From Hippopus hippopus (Eukaryota > Mollusca > Bivalvia > Cardiida > Cardiidae): a stretch of DNA of 64,000 nt. The position numbers and the translations under genes are program-made. Below the pieces are notes generated by a model. That model was not told where the DNA came from and made no database searches. It saw nothing but the letters and a program-made list of their open reading frames with translations. Shown here piece by piece: positions 1 to 9,584 of the stretch. Each line of letters opens with the position of its first letter. The stretch's first letter is position 1. The stretch lies in contig OX328097.1 in NCBI GenBank assembly GCA_946811185.2, positions 56,635,063-56,699,062 of the forward strand. Reading direction: 5' to 3'.

Positions 1-25
1 CTGCATTTCTAAAAGATGCAGCTTT

Positions 26-48
26 AAAAAAAAAAACACACACACACA
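26..48. repeat. A-tract followed by CA microsatellite
   Basis: Eleven A followed by about six CA units. No element boundary is visible around it. Confidence 0.7.
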
Positions 49-254
49 ACCTTGACGCAAATAGTACTGACATAGGCATAACGTACATGAGAAAACACAA
101 TGTTGAAGCACTTCAGACGGTACTAACATACTGGTAAGCATACTGTACAGAAGAGGTGTTCTGGTAAAAGCGAGTTTGATTCATCTCTTTGATGCATTAT
201 ACAAAGCATGATTCTAATGAGTTAGAATGCCTGGACATGCAGAAATTTACAAAA

Positions 255-595
255 TGAGCCATGCTGTGGCAAAAGGGGGCTTAATGCATCTCCGTGATGC
301 ATGATACCAAGCAAGTCATTACTATATTGTGCATCCATGAAATCCATTTTGTATAACAGCCGACTGAATCATGAGGTACATTGCTCCTTTGACATGCAGA
401 AAATTGACCAATAGCGAAAAGTTTCGGCCCAGGTCAGCCTGCGCGGACTGCGCAGGCTGTCCTGGGTCAATACTTTTCGCAGATGCATTAAGGCTCTTTT
501 CCACAGAGCATAGCTCAAATAGACAAAAGTTTCTACCTGTGGGTCGATACTTTTTTGCAGATACATTAATCTCCCTTTTAAGTAGAACATGGCTC
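255..595. mobile_element. Family C inverted-repeat element, with doubled right end
   Basis: The left end (TGAGCCATGCTGTGGC, then AAAAGGGGGCTTAATGCATCT) is inverted at the right as CTTTTCCACAGAGCATAGCTCA near 495-517. The right end then occurs a second time, diverged, at 541-595 (ending AACATGGCTCA). A GC-rich central palindrome (CAGCCTGCGC/GCGCAGGCTG) lies at 437-465. No coding capacity. The doubled right terminus suggests a tandem duplication or abutting of two copies. Confidence 0.75.
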
Positions 596-645
596 ATTCT
601 CATACATTATGCTTACCACTTTTGGCTATTACAATCCAGTTTTAG

Positions 646-740
646 CCATAGGAGTCCGTAGTTTGACTCCTGTCACCCATAGACTATACCTATAGTATAT
701 AGTCTATGGGTGCCAGGAATCAAACTACGGATCCCTATGG
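646..740. mobile_element. Short foldback element with possible TTTTAG duplication
   Basis: A 95-bp near-perfect hairpin. The left arm begins CCATAGGAGTCCGTAGTTTG and the right arm ends CAAACTACGGATCCCTATGG, giving arms of about 43 bp with few mismatches. The hexamer TTTTAG occurs directly on both sides (640-645 and 741-746), which looks like a target-site duplication. No similar copy was noticed elsewhere in the window. Confidence 0.6.
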
Positions 741-916
741 TTTTAGCAAGATTATCTTGCAAAGAAATAGAATATTGTAAATCCTTAATCAGATTACAGT
801 CATTCGGTTCTGTATAAATCCAGAATCAGATTACACATTCTGTTCTGTGTGATCTTTATCTACTCAGTTCTTCAGGAGTCAATCAATTCACAGCTATAAA
901 TGTGGTAAGTGTATAG

Positions 917-1061
917 GGACCATGCTCTGTGATAAGATGTGCAGTCCGTGCAGGCTGACATAGGCCTAAACTTTGGTTATTGTTAAATTTTCTGAATGTC
1001 AAAGGACCATACCACTTTATGATTCAGTTTGTTTGCAGACAAAATGGATCCATTGTACGCA
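917..1061. mobile_element. Family C copy, internally deleted
   Basis: Carries GACCATGCTCTGTGATAAG, then the central CAGGCTGACATAGGCC part and the AATGTCAAAGGACCATACCA segment seen in other C copies. One terminus is missing. Confidence 0.6.
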
Positions 1062-1371
1062 ACAACATCCTTGGTATAATGCATTACTAAGATGAATTAA
1101 ACCCACATTTTTTCAGAGGACTTCTCTTAAATACACAGTATGTAGGTAATAATTGACTGTAATTTGGAAATGACAAATTAATTCAATTATACCATTTTAC
1201 GTGAATTACCTTCATATGGGGGAGAGAACAGAAAATGAGTGACAGAGAGGCCTGTCCCGCCTTTTTATTACCCACATTTAATAAAATAATCATTATTGTG
1301 CCATAAAGTCTACTTTAATACCTAGTAATCACGACCCATGCGTATTGGTGGCTGGATAGTTTCGTCCTGTG
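1062..1371. other. Unassigned AT-rich spacer
   Basis: No repeat family, long reading frame or palindrome recognised. Confidence 0.5.
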
Positions 1372-1600
1372 TTAATCCTTTACCGCACAATGGTGACTTT
1401 TAACAACCCTGGGAAAGAAGCCTCTTGAAAACATTGTGGGAAAAGGAGAAAATGCTGGTAACCAGCATTTTCTCCTTTTCCCACAATGTTTTCTACCCTA
1501 TCAAAGAAAAGCTGCACTATTTGAGCCATATTGAAATTGTCGTCTGCAAATGCTCTCAATTTGGACAAGCCTAAAATATTGTCATCTGGTTAAGGGTTAA
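1372..1600 (-). mobile_element. Family A MITE, full length
   Basis: TTAA at 1372-1375 and 1597-1600 bound a 229-bp copy in the minus orientation (TTAATCCTTTACC...GGTTAAGGGTTAA). The hairpin at about 1434-1494 is perfect through AAAGGAGAAAATGCTGG and its complement. Its right TTAA is shared with the B fragment that follows. Confidence 0.9.
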
Positions 1601-1745
1601 GTGGCAGTCCTGAGCCTGTTTGCTTTTGCCTGAAGCTGCTAATGATTGACTCAAAGAACTTTTGCAGACAGTGTTGATCAAGACCTGACTGCACAGAACA
1701 TTCAGTCTGATCTTGATCTACACTGTCACGTTTTTGTGCTTTTCT
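1597..1745. mobile_element. Family B fragment
   Basis: The B palindrome is at 1661-1733 (GTGTTGATCAAGACCTGACTGC...CAGTCTGATCTTGATCTAC), preceded by the B-type text GACTCAAAGAACTTTTGC. The left end abuts the family A copy at TTAA 1597-1600. The right end was not found. Confidence 0.65.
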
Positions 1746-2187
1746 GAATGAATATAAGTTGTGAGAAGTTGTGGCCACACCTTTTTGCCTCTCTTGTATT
1801 TCTTTTTATGTGATGTTCCGGTCGGTATGCATATTGAATAACATTGTATAAAGATTGCGATCATGTTTAAAACTTATCTTGATGAATAATGTTTAATCCT
1901 ACAGTTTGAAAAAAATTTACTGATTTTTTTTTTGGTCACACTTTCAGATTTGCAGTACTTTGATGAGGTCAAATAATTTCACATGATTTATTTTGATATT
2001 CTTTATAAATAACAGATGAGATACTTTCAGGGTGAAAGCTGTTATGTAATATCTGGTAAACTTAACTGATTAAAATTTTCTCCTATCTTAAGACAAGCAT
2101 GGGTCCAGATAACAGATCTGTGATGACCTTTAGATAAAACTTACACTGTATTAGAAATCTTTGCTGAATTATATTCTGTCACAGAAT
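1746..2187. other. Unassigned AT-rich spacer
   Basis: No repeat boundary, palindrome or plausible gene seen. Confidence 0.5.
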
Positions 2188-2375
2188 TTAACCCTATACC
2201 AAACAATGCTGGTAACTAGCTTTTTCTCCTTCTTCCAATGTTTTGTATCTTTTCTAAGACAAATCTTATCATTTCAGTAACATTTATTTGCTTATATTGC
2301 CACCATTTGACCTTTTCCGACAAAGTTCTTCTCCTTGTGGTCATTAAAACTCAGGATTGTTTGATAAAGGGTTAA
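2188..2375. mobile_element. Family A MITE, chimeric
   Basis: TTAA at both ends. The part after the hairpin remnant (GACAAATCTTATCATTTCAGTAACATT) reads in minus orientation, while the terminal part (GGTCATTAAAACTCAGGATTG) reads plus. The copy therefore joins halves of two orientations, and only one degraded hairpin arm remains. Its right TTAA is the left TTAA of the next copy. Confidence 0.75.
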
Positions 2376-2597
2376 CCCTTTACCAAATGACAAAATTTTA
2401 GACTAATGCCTGAATTCAGCCTTTGCAAACAACACAATAAATGTGACTCAAAAATATAAATTCATTTTTAGAAGGGTAGAAAACTGTGGGAAAAGGAGAA
2501 AGTGCTGGTTGACAGCATTTCTTCCTTTTCCCACAATGCTCTATAAAGCATTCTTCCTCAGTGTTGTTAAATTCAGGATTTGGTGGTAAAGGGTTAA
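2372..2597 (+). mobile_element. Family A MITE
   Basis: TTAA at 2372-2375 and 2594-2597. Full left and right halves in plus orientation. The hairpin has diverged loop bases (GCTGGTTGACAGC). Confidence 0.88.
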
Positions 2598-2740
2598 ATC
2601 CTACCAACACTGTGTTCCAAAAAAAGTTAATCTAATCTCTCTTTGGAAAAATTGCAGTACTCTTTGATAATTTTTTTACAAAAGAATATTTTTCTTCATC
2701 ATGATTGATTGTATTATGAGTTTTGAAGCCTTCATTCAGA

Positions 2741-3590
2741 TCAGTATGCCCCCCTTCAATGAAGTGGGGGTATATTGCTTTGCTAATGTCGGTCCGTCGG
2801 TCAGTCGGTAGACCTTACCTTGTCCGGATGATAACTAGAGACAGAATTGACCTAGGTTCGTCAAATTTGGCACAGACATGCGTCTCGGAGTGTAGATGAT
2901 CCCTATTGATTTTGAGGTCAATCGGTCAAAGGTCAAGGTCACAGTGACCGTCAACATGTTGATATATAGACCAAACCTTGTCCGGATGATAACTAGACAC
3001 AGAATTGACCTAGGTTCGTCATATTTGGCACAGACATTTGTCTCAGAGTGTAGATGATCCCTATCGATTTTGAGGTCAATTGGTCAAAGGTCAAGGTCAC
3101 AGTGACCGTCAACATGTTGATATATAGACCAAACCTTGTCCGGATGATAACTAGACACAGAATTGACCTAGGTTTGTCAATTTTGCACAGACATGTGTCT
3201 CAGAGTGTAGATGATCCCTATTGATTTTGAGGTCAATCGGTCAAAGGTCAAGGTCACAGTGACCGTCAACATGTTGATATATAGACCAAACCTTGTCCGG
3301 ATGATAACTAGACACAGAATTGACCTAGGTTCGTCAAATTTGGCACAGACATTTGTCTCAGAGTGCAGATGATCCCTATCAATTTTGAGATTAATCCATC
3401 AAAGGTCAAGGTCACAGTGGCCTTCAACTTAATGATATTTAGACCTAACCTTGTCCAGATGATAACTAGACCCAGAATTGACCTAGGTCCTTCAAATTCT
3501 GTACAGATATTCATCTTGGAGTGTAGATGATCCCTATCGATTTTAGGGTTAATCCGTGAAAGGTCAGGGTCACAGTGACCACCAGATGAT
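2741..3590. repeat. Family E repeat with five 158-bp tandem units
   Basis: Opens with a small hairpin (CCCCCTTCAATGAAGTGGGGG), then GGTCCGTCGGTCAGTCGG. Five direct units follow, starting at TGTCCGGATG near 2821, 2979, 3137, 3294 and 3452, so the period is 157-158 bp. Each has GATAACTAGA, GAATTGACCTAGGT, GTGTAGATGATCCCTAT and CAAAGGTCAAGGTCACAGTG. Units 2-4 are nearly identical; the fifth is the most diverged. The layout resembles molluscan rolling-circle-type repeats with internal satellites; that assignment is inference. Confidence 0.8.
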
Positions 3591-4060
3591 TCAGGGCCCG
3601 CGCTGCCGTTCGCCACTTGAGCCATTTGCTCAAAAAAAATTAAAGTGTCTCAAAAATCATCATGTGGCTCAACTTGTAGCTCCAACATTTTTTTCGCATA
3701 TTATCAGGGACATAGTAAGCATCGAAGTTGACTGGGAAAAAGCGGAAGTCGAACGCGCGTGCCAAAAAGAAAATCGATAACCCAGTCTGTGTATCGGCGA
3801 CTGTTTACAATCTTGTATGTATACACACGGCGGTGTGTATAATTATGCGAACTGTTGACAGATTATCACGTTTAACAATTGAAGTTGGCTATAAATCAAA
3901 AAGATGACATCGATATTTCCCAATCAATTCTTTTGATACCAGTTTATGAACCGTGCCACTTCCTGTATCAATGTGGCAGTAGGGGGGCATGACTGTTTTA
4001 CAAACAGACATCTTGTTTCTTCTTGGAGAACTTGTACCAGAACTAACAAAACTCATTACA
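3591..4060. other. Unassigned segment with a locally GC-richer patch
   Basis: Begins CAGGGCCCGCGCTGCCG right after the family E array, a start resembling a hAT terminus, but no matching inverted end was found. Includes GTATACACACGGCGGTGTGTATA (3818-3840), a short hairpin. No convincing gene. Confidence 0.4.
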
Positions 4061-4258
4061 CTAACCCTTAGAGTGCCTAACAAACCTAACAGCCACTTTC
4101 AGTCAGAAATAAGACCCAAATAATTCCTTTTTCAAGATTGTTCTGATCCATAATGTCTCAGCAATGCAACCAGTGTAGATCAAGATCAGGCTGCAGCCTG
4201 ATCTTGATCTACACTGGCCGCAAAGGCATCTATAGTTGTGAAAGGTGCTTCAAGGAAT
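4061..4258. mobile_element. Family B copy (subtype ending AAAGGTGC)
   Basis: Starts TAACCCTTAGAGTGCCTAA and ends AGTTGTGAAAGGTGCTTCAAGG. The palindrome at 4169-4213 has almost no loop and is fully paired. Both arms carry GGCTG/CAGCC instead of the usual GACTG/CAGTC, a paired change. Confidence 0.8.
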
Positions 4259-4536
4259 AAGTACTGTCTGAGGTCTGAAGTACTGATAAGCCTCTTTTGA
4301 CTTAAAACAAGAAAAACTCAATATGCCCATGATAAATAATCCACAAGATGTTATCCAAGAAGAGTTTGACATTCCAGGTCCCACATTAGATCACATGGTA
4401 CAGCTTTCCCAGACAAATATATCATACTAATGCTGGTTTTTCCTTGATAATACTTTTAGAATCTACTAGAAACAGACCAATAAAATGTAATTTTGAATGT
4501 TTCCCAAAGTTATACTGCATATCTTGAAATTCATAG
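4259..4536. other. Unassigned spacer
   Basis: Nothing recognised. Confidence 0.4.
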
Positions 4537-4742
4537 TTGACCCTTTACCACACAAACTAGAGAGTAAGCAACCTATGGAAACATTTTGAAAACACTGTGG
4601 GAAAAGGAGAAAATGCTTGTAACCAGCATTTCTGCTTTTCCAACCATGTTTTCTAAGCGTTCAGTATTTGAACCACATTTGTCATGTGCAAACACTTTCA
4701 ATTTCGATCAATTTAAAATTTTGCTGCATGTTAAGGACTTAA
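4537..4742 (-). mobile_element. Family A MITE, diverged
   Basis: Left end TTGACCCTTTACCACAC and right end near GGACTTAAG. The hairpin is damaged (ATGCTTGTAACCAGCATTTCTGC). Confidence 0.75.
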
Positions 4743-4756
4743 GCAGATTTTCGGTG

Positions 4757-4954
4757 TTAACCATTTTTAAGACAACATAATCTTAGACTTGTCCATTTTG
4801 AAAGCATTTGCAGATAGTAAATTTGGCTGAAATAACGGTATTTGTCATTGAAAGGACAGAAACCTTGTTGGTAAAGGATATAAACTTTTGGGTACCAGCA
4901 TTTTCTGAAACCCGTTTTCCTCCAGGTTATTTAAACAAAGCATTGTTTGGTTAA
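4757..4954 (+). mobile_element. Family A MITE, degraded
   Basis: TTAA at 4757-4760 and 4951-4954. The left half is recognisable (CTTGTCCATTTTGAAAGCATTTGCAGA); the hairpin survives only as GGTACCAGCATTTTC. Shares its right TTAA with the next copy. Confidence 0.75.
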
Positions 4955-5174
4955 CCCTCTTCACAATCCCACCTTTTAATGACTATGAAAGAGAAGGCTT
5001 TTGAAAACTTTGTGGGAAAAGGAGAAAATGCTGGTAACCAGCATTTCTCCTTTTCATGCAATGTTTTCTACCCTATCAAATACAAGTTCAAATTTTTGAT
5101 TGAGATTTGATTTGTCATCTGCAAATGATCTCAATTTGGTCCAGTCCAAAGTTTGTCATTTGGTAAAGAGTTAA
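4951..5174 (-). mobile_element. Family A MITE, full length
   Basis: TTAA at 4951-4954 and 5171-5174, minus orientation. The hairpin is intact except for an outer-arm change (CTTTTCATGCAATG). Confidence 0.88.
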
Positions 5175-5250
5175 GGGATTACAAAAAATTTTCTTTGGAG
5201 TTTATGCCATAATGGTATTGAGGCAGTATCATTGAAAGAGTAGAGAAATA

Positions 5251-6589
5251 CGAGGGTTGTTCGATATGTAATGTGTATTGTACAATATCTCAAAAGCATT
5301 CGACTCAAATAGTGAAATGAACATAACATCGCTTAAAAGTATTCTCCGCGGTTTGAAATACATAATTTCAATCTCTGAATCCATTTCTGAAATGCGTCAC
5401 GGTACGCTGATTTAGGTAGACCTCTGAGGCACTGACTGATGGCTGAGTCAAGGGCTTGTCGGGACTTGTAATGATGACCAGGTAAGAACTTTTTAAGTTT
5501 TGGAAAAAGGAAAAAGTCGCATGGGGCTAGATCTGGAGAGTATGGTGGGTGTGGCAAGACTGTTACCTTCTCCGACTTCAAAAATTGCTTCACAAGCTCA
5601 GATGTATGTGATGGAGTATTATCATGAAGTAGACGAACATGCCTAAATCCTGACACAGGGCGTCGTTTAAGATAATATTTCTTGACCTTTTTTAGTATAA
5701 CATCTCGGTAATACCGACCTGTAACACTTTTGCCCTTCGGCACCGGAATTTGTACGGCTATACCATCACATGAGAAGAATATGCAATGAAGAACCTTCTT
5801 TGTGCTTATGCTTCTTTTGGCAACTACAGGCCTTCTACCGTGTTTAGTTAGCCATATTTTGTTTCCAATTTTTCTTACTGGTTCGAAATAGTGAACCCAT
5901 GTTTCGTCACCAGTAACAATGTTTGCAAATTGTCTTTGATTGAATTTGGGAAACATTTTGAGCAATTGCTTAGCAGTTTGTACTCGTACCCGTTTTTGGT
6001 CATCTGTCAATATATGCGGTATCCATTTGGCAGAAATCTTTCGTACTTTCAAAATACACTTCAAAATGAAATGCACCTGCGATAGCGATATGCCAACAGC
6101 GTTGGCAATATCACGAATCATGTATTTGCCATCACTTTCAATTATTTCCCTGACTTTTGAGACATTTGCCTTGCCTGTTACAGTCACAGGTCGGCCAGAT
6201 TTTGCTGCATCTTTGACGGACTCTGTGCTAGTCAGAAATTTCTTTCTCCACCTACGAACTGTCTCATAAGATACCTTATCAGACCCATAAACTTCCCCCA
6301 ATTCAGTAAAAATCTACATTACCGAATGACCGAGTTTTGTGCGAACTTTTATATAAGCTCTAATTTCTTTAACATTCTTAATCCGTTTCCCAACCATTTG
6401 TACAACAGTGGTCAACGACTAGCTCTATTGAAATGACTATAAGTTTAAAACTATGTGGAGCTGAAGGCTCGTGTTTATACCGTTGGAAAGGTATTGAATA
6501 GAACTATTCAAGCGTATCATCATCCACGAAATCGTGCAAAGCGTTATCGCGCTGTGGTACAATACACATTACATATCGAACAGCCCTCG
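5251..6589 (-). mobile_element. Mariner element (1339 bp) with matched inverted ends
   Basis: Bounded by TA dinucleotides at 5249-5250 and 6590-6591, the Tc1/mariner target duplication. The left end CGAGGGTTGTTCGATATGTA is inverted at the right end with one mismatch over 33 bp (T versus C at position 7). Total length is normal for a mariner. It contains a single transposase frame on the minus strand. Near-identical ends mean it is fairly young compared with the MITE it interrupted. Confidence 0.95.
5333..6397 (-). pseudogene. Mariner transposase with one in-frame stop
   Basis: The minus-strand frame opens at ATG 6397-6395 and runs 354 codons to a stop at 5333, interrupted only by TAG at 6316-6314 (codon 28). 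Downstream of it the frame is open for 322 codons from TTG 6301. The encoded enzyme would be a DD34D transposase that binds the element's inverted ends and cuts and pastes it at TA. Visible parts: N-terminal helix-turn-helix, split by the stop; a GRP linker; a second helix-turn-helix; the WIPHILT linker motif; and catalytic aspartates in TGDETW, LHDNTPSH and APCDFF, with exactly 34 residues between the second and third. TAG may come from CAG by one C-to-T change, since glutamine would fit the helix. As it stands the DNA-binding region is truncated, so it is probably not a functional source. Confidence 0.93.
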
Positions 6590-6724
6590 TAGTGTTGGCT
6601 TCCAGCATTTCTCGTGTTCTCACAATGCTTTCAAATTCTGGCTCTTCATGGTTGTTAGAATACATGATTGTTTGGAAAAGGGTTGATGTTTTAGTTGTTG
6701 AGGAAGACTTAAGTAATGGTTTAG

Positions 6725-6775
6725 CAGATGGTGTAGATTAAGATTAGACTACTTAGAATGTTAAGTCTGGTTGTG
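6725..6775. mobile_element. Family B palindrome remnant
   Basis: GTGTAGATTAAGATTAGACT and a decayed right arm (AAGTCTGGTTGTG). No ends visible. Confidence 0.5.
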
Positions 6776-6804
6776 AAACAGTCCTGCTGAAGATAATAGG
6801 TTAG

Positions 6805-7036
6805 TTAAACTCATAATCAGATGACAACATTTTACATTTGTCCAAATTGAGAGCATTTGCAGACAAAAGATTCAGTGCCACTCAAATGATGGGATTTTTC
6901 TTTGACATAGTAGAAAACACTGCGAAAAAAAATCAGAAAATGCTGGTTATCAGCATTTTCTCTTCAATGTTTTTAAAAGCCTTCTCTCTCAGGGTTGTTA
7001 AAACTCGTGGTTGTTTGGTAGTAGGTAAATGGTGAT
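6805..7036 (+). mobile_element. Family A MITE
   Basis: Starts TTAAACTCATAATCAGATGACAACATT. The left half is well kept (CCAAATTGAGAGCATTTGCAGAC). The hairpin is shortened on the right arm; the right end is GGTAAATGGTGATT. Confidence 0.82.
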
Positions 7037-7420
7037 TGACGTGTTTAACAAATTCTAGTGTTTCTTCAAATTCTTCTGTTTCTACATTTTTCTCCTAACA
7101 AAACCTATTTTGTAGTCATTATTTTGAAGGTAATAGTCATAGACCTGGAATTTACATTAAGAAGATAAAATATCAAATTAATGATAAAACATTAGTAGCA
7201 TGATAGGGGAAAAAAACAGACTGTCTAGCTAGATTACAGCGGGTAATTTAGTCCTGAATATGACCTGATGTCATTTTGAATATTGTGTTTAGATGAAGAT
7301 TGGCCTGTAATTTTACAGTAGTCTGATCTTGATGAATACTTGAATAACTGTTAAAATGTTTCAGTTGTAAACATTTCAGATCATATAGGATGATGCACAA
7401 AATAAGGTTCAGTGATTATT
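7037..7420. other. Unassigned spacer
   Basis: AT-rich. A weak B-like AGTCTGATCTTGATGAATAC at about 7320-7340 has no partner arm. Confidence 0.4.
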
Positions 7421-7515
7421 TTAACCCTTCACCAGGCAACAAAAGTTTAGACTCAACCAAAATATTTGCAGCCTATAAATTACAGGCAGCTCTAGAGATG
7501 ATTGCTGTCTCTTAA
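7421..7515 (+). mobile_element. Family A fragment (left half only)
   Basis: TTAACCCTTCACCAGGCAACAAAAG and a short remnant of the left half, ending directly at TTAA 7512-7515 of the next copy. No hairpin. Confidence 0.65.
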
Positions 7516-7684
7516 CCCTTTACCGGACAGTCCTAAGTTTTAGTGACCCTGAGAGAGAAGCAGTTTGAAAACATTGTGGGAACAAGTTCCATATCATAGA
7601 CAAAATTCATCATTATGAGCCAAATTGAAATTGTTGTCTGAAACACTTTCATCTTGACATTTTTGTTGTTCAATAAAGAGTTAA
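7512..7684 (-). mobile_element. Family A MITE lacking the hairpin
   Basis: Both TTAA ends are present (7512-7515 and 7681-7684) and both flanks are recognisable (CAGTCCTAAGTTTTAGTGACCCTGAGAGAGAAG; GAGCCAAATTGAAATTGTTGTCTG). The centre jumps from CATTGTGGGAA straight to CAAGTTCCATATC, so the whole hairpin except a stub is missing. Confidence 0.82.
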
Positions 7685-7824
7685 ATGGTTGAAAACATTG
7701 TGGAAAAGGGAAAAATGCTGGTTTTTCAGCAATTTTTTCAAATACAGTTTTCAATGTTTTCAAATACAGTTTTCCCTAGGGTGGTTAAAACACAGATTAA
7801 TGCAGAAGGATAAAGAGTGTAACA
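7681..7824 (+). mobile_element. Family A fragment (hairpin and right half)
   Basis: Begins at the shared TTAA 7681-7684. Has GAAAACATTGTGGAAAAGGG, a degraded hairpin, a small internal duplication (TCAAATACAGTTTTC twice, about 7739-7753 and 7759-7775) and the right-half GGTGGTTAAAACACAGATT. Confidence 0.65.
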
Positions 7825-7904
7825 TAATGGACTGAAGTTTTACAGTCTTGACAAAAATAAGTGCTATATCAAGAACTCTTATGTCCAGATTACCGGTAGA
7901 TACC

Positions 7905-7983
7905 ACATTTCGAGCAGTATGAGCTTGATCCACATTGGCCACCAAGGCAAATAAAACTATGAAAGGTGCATTGAGGGTTACCA
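7905..7983. mobile_element. Family B fragment (right part)
   Basis: GAGCTTGATCCACATTGGCCACCAAGGC and ACTATGAAAGGTGCATTGAGGGTTA match the AAAGGTGC-ending B subtype. The left arm is gone. Confidence 0.6.
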
Positions 7984-8232
7984 GTAACTCTTTGCCAGAC
8001 AACAGAATGTTAACTTATTCAGGAAATGCTTGTCTAAATTAAAAGCATTTACTTATAAATGTCAAATTAAATAATCTCGAACAGTTGTATTTGTTTTAAG
8101 AGGGTATAAGACATTGCTGGAAAAGGAGGAAATGCATTTTACCCTCATTTGCTCTCTTTTACCATTGTATCTTAAATTATTTAAGCCTACATCTGCAAAA
8201 TCGTATGAAAGAATTTTTGGTAAAGGAATTAA
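7984..8232 (+). mobile_element. Family A MITE, strongly diverged
   Basis: TAACTCTTTGCCAGACAACAGAATG at the left, AAATTAAAAGCATTTAC in the left half, a decayed hairpin (GGAAAAGGAGGAAATGC), and TTAA at 8229-8232. Confidence 0.65.
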
Positions 8233-8600
8233 ATGGTTAGGGTACTATTTCAAAAGCTATTTGCATAACATATTTTTCACAAAGGGCTCATCTTCAATTA
8301 TATTGTCAGGACTTTGTATAGGGGCTCTCTAGGGACCTATTAAGGTACAAAAGTGGCCCTTTAAACTTTGCATACAGATGTGAGGTATCTATTGTGTCAT
8401 GTAAATTTTGGCGGTTTGGAGTTGGTTGACCATCTAGACCCCTGACCTTTCAACCCTCAGAATGCCAAATACAACCAAAACCTGGGGTAGCTCTTTTGAG
8501 GGTGTAGATCAAGAAACTTGAAAAAACATGAATTAAAGTCAGCAGTCCCAATGATATGGGTAAAATAATGTTAAAAATGGCTAGACAAACACCATTCACT
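8233..8600 (+). other. Spacer with SINE-like tail
   Basis: The segment 8430-8598 ends CCCAATGATATGGGTAAAATAATGTTAAAAATGGC, resembling the tail of the SINEs at 46043 and 62335. No A/B-box head can be recognised, so this is at best a 5'-truncated or decayed SINE. Confidence 0.4.
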
Positions 8601-8830
8601 GAATTCTTTACCAAATGACAAAACTTCAGACTGCTACATAAATTGAAAATAGTTGCAGAAAACAAGTCATATGTGGCCCAGAAGAAGACTCCTCTCTTTG
8701 AAATGGTAGAAAACATTGTAGGAATAGGAGAAAATTCAGGTAATCAGCATTTTCTCCTTTCCCCACAATGTTTTCAAAAGACTCCTTCTTCAGGGTTGTT
8801 AAAACATGGGATTGTGTGGTAATGGGTTAA
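8601..8830 (+). mobile_element. Family A MITE
   Basis: Left end decayed (GAATTCTTTACCAAATGAC), right end GGTAATGGGTTAA with TTAA 8827-8830. The hairpin carries unpaired changes (ATTCAGGTAATCAGCAT). Confidence 0.82.
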
Positions 8831-8912
8831 AAAAGATATAGTGAACATTCCTTAGAGTTATCTGGAGATGGATCAGAAAATATGTGTATAAGTAGCCAAG
8901 GAAAGACCTGAC

Positions 8913-9138
8913 TTAACCCATTTACCACACAATCCTGATTTTTGACGACCTTGAGGAAGCAGCCTTTGAAAACTTTGTAGAAAAAGGAGAAAATGCAGGT
9001 AACCAGCATTTTCTCCTTTTCCCGCAAAGATTTTTACCCTATCAAAACCAAACTCATCTCTTGAGCCAGTGTAAAATGTCGTTCGCAAATGCTTTCAATT
9101 TGGACCAGTCTACAGTTTTGACATGTGGTAAAGAGTCA
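8913..9138 (-). mobile_element. Family A MITE, full length
   Basis: TTAA at 8913-8916; right end TCAA at 9135-9138. The hairpin is nearly perfect except G to A in ATGCAGG. Confidence 0.88.
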
Positions 9139-9256
9139 AACAGTTAGATTAGTGAAGAAATGGACTGGACATTTTTTGAGTTTTAGCAAAGTCCTACTTT
9201 TAAGGCATTTTCAGGCTCGATTCAGATGAAAATATCATTTGATGTATATTCAAGAC

Positions 9257-9584
9257 CAGGGCCCCGTCTTACTAAGGTAGCAACAAACAAAATTTGCGTA
9301 ACCTTTACGTAACTATAGTATGGTAGCATATTTCTGCCATGAGATACGAGATAACTATCATGATTATTTTAGAAAACTATTGCAGTAATCAAAGTTTCAT
9401 GGAAATTTTATCTAGATAAAATGAAAAGATAAAATTTCCAGGAAACTTTGTTTTATCGCAATAGTTTTCTAAAATAATCATGATAGTTATCCTGTATCTC
9501 GTGGCAGAAATATGCTACCATACTATAATTAGGTAAAACTTTCGCAAATTTTGTTTGTAACTACCTTAGTAAAACGGGGCCCTG
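9257..9584. mobile_element. 328-bp inverted-repeat element (GGGCCCCGT ends)
   Basis: A long palindrome. The left arm CAGGGCCCCGTCTTACTAAGG through GTAGCATATTTCTGCC, GATAACTATCATGATTATTT and AAAGTTTC is repeated inverted up to CCTTAGTAAAACGGGGCCCTG. Arms are about 150 bp with small differences and a loop near 9405-9430. No clear target duplication (TTCAAGAC versus TAGATGCT in the flanks). No coding capacity: a non-autonomous foldback or MITE. Confidence 0.85.

Larger units (their letters stand above)
5231..6686 (+). mobile_element. Family A MITE interrupted by a mariner
   Basis: ATTGAAAGAGTAGAGAAA (5231-5248) is the pre-hairpin part of an A copy. After the mariner, 6592-6686 continues with GTTGGCTTCCAGCATTTCTC and the A right end (GGTTGTTAGAATACATGATTG, ending GGTTGA). 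The target TA lies in or beside the hairpin. The left end of this A copy is unclear and may reach TTAA 5171. Confidence 0.75.

Noticed and set aside
1434..1494. Recurring peptide WEKEKMLVTSIFSFSHNVF in many short frames across the window
   Set aside because: It is the translation of the family A hairpin; recurrence reflects the MITE, not a protein family.
3591..3900. hAT element starting CAGGGCCCGCGC
   Set aside because: No inverted partner end and no 8-bp duplication found.
5940..6269. 109-codon plus-strand frame inside the first mariner
   Set aside because: Antisense shadow of the transposase gene.
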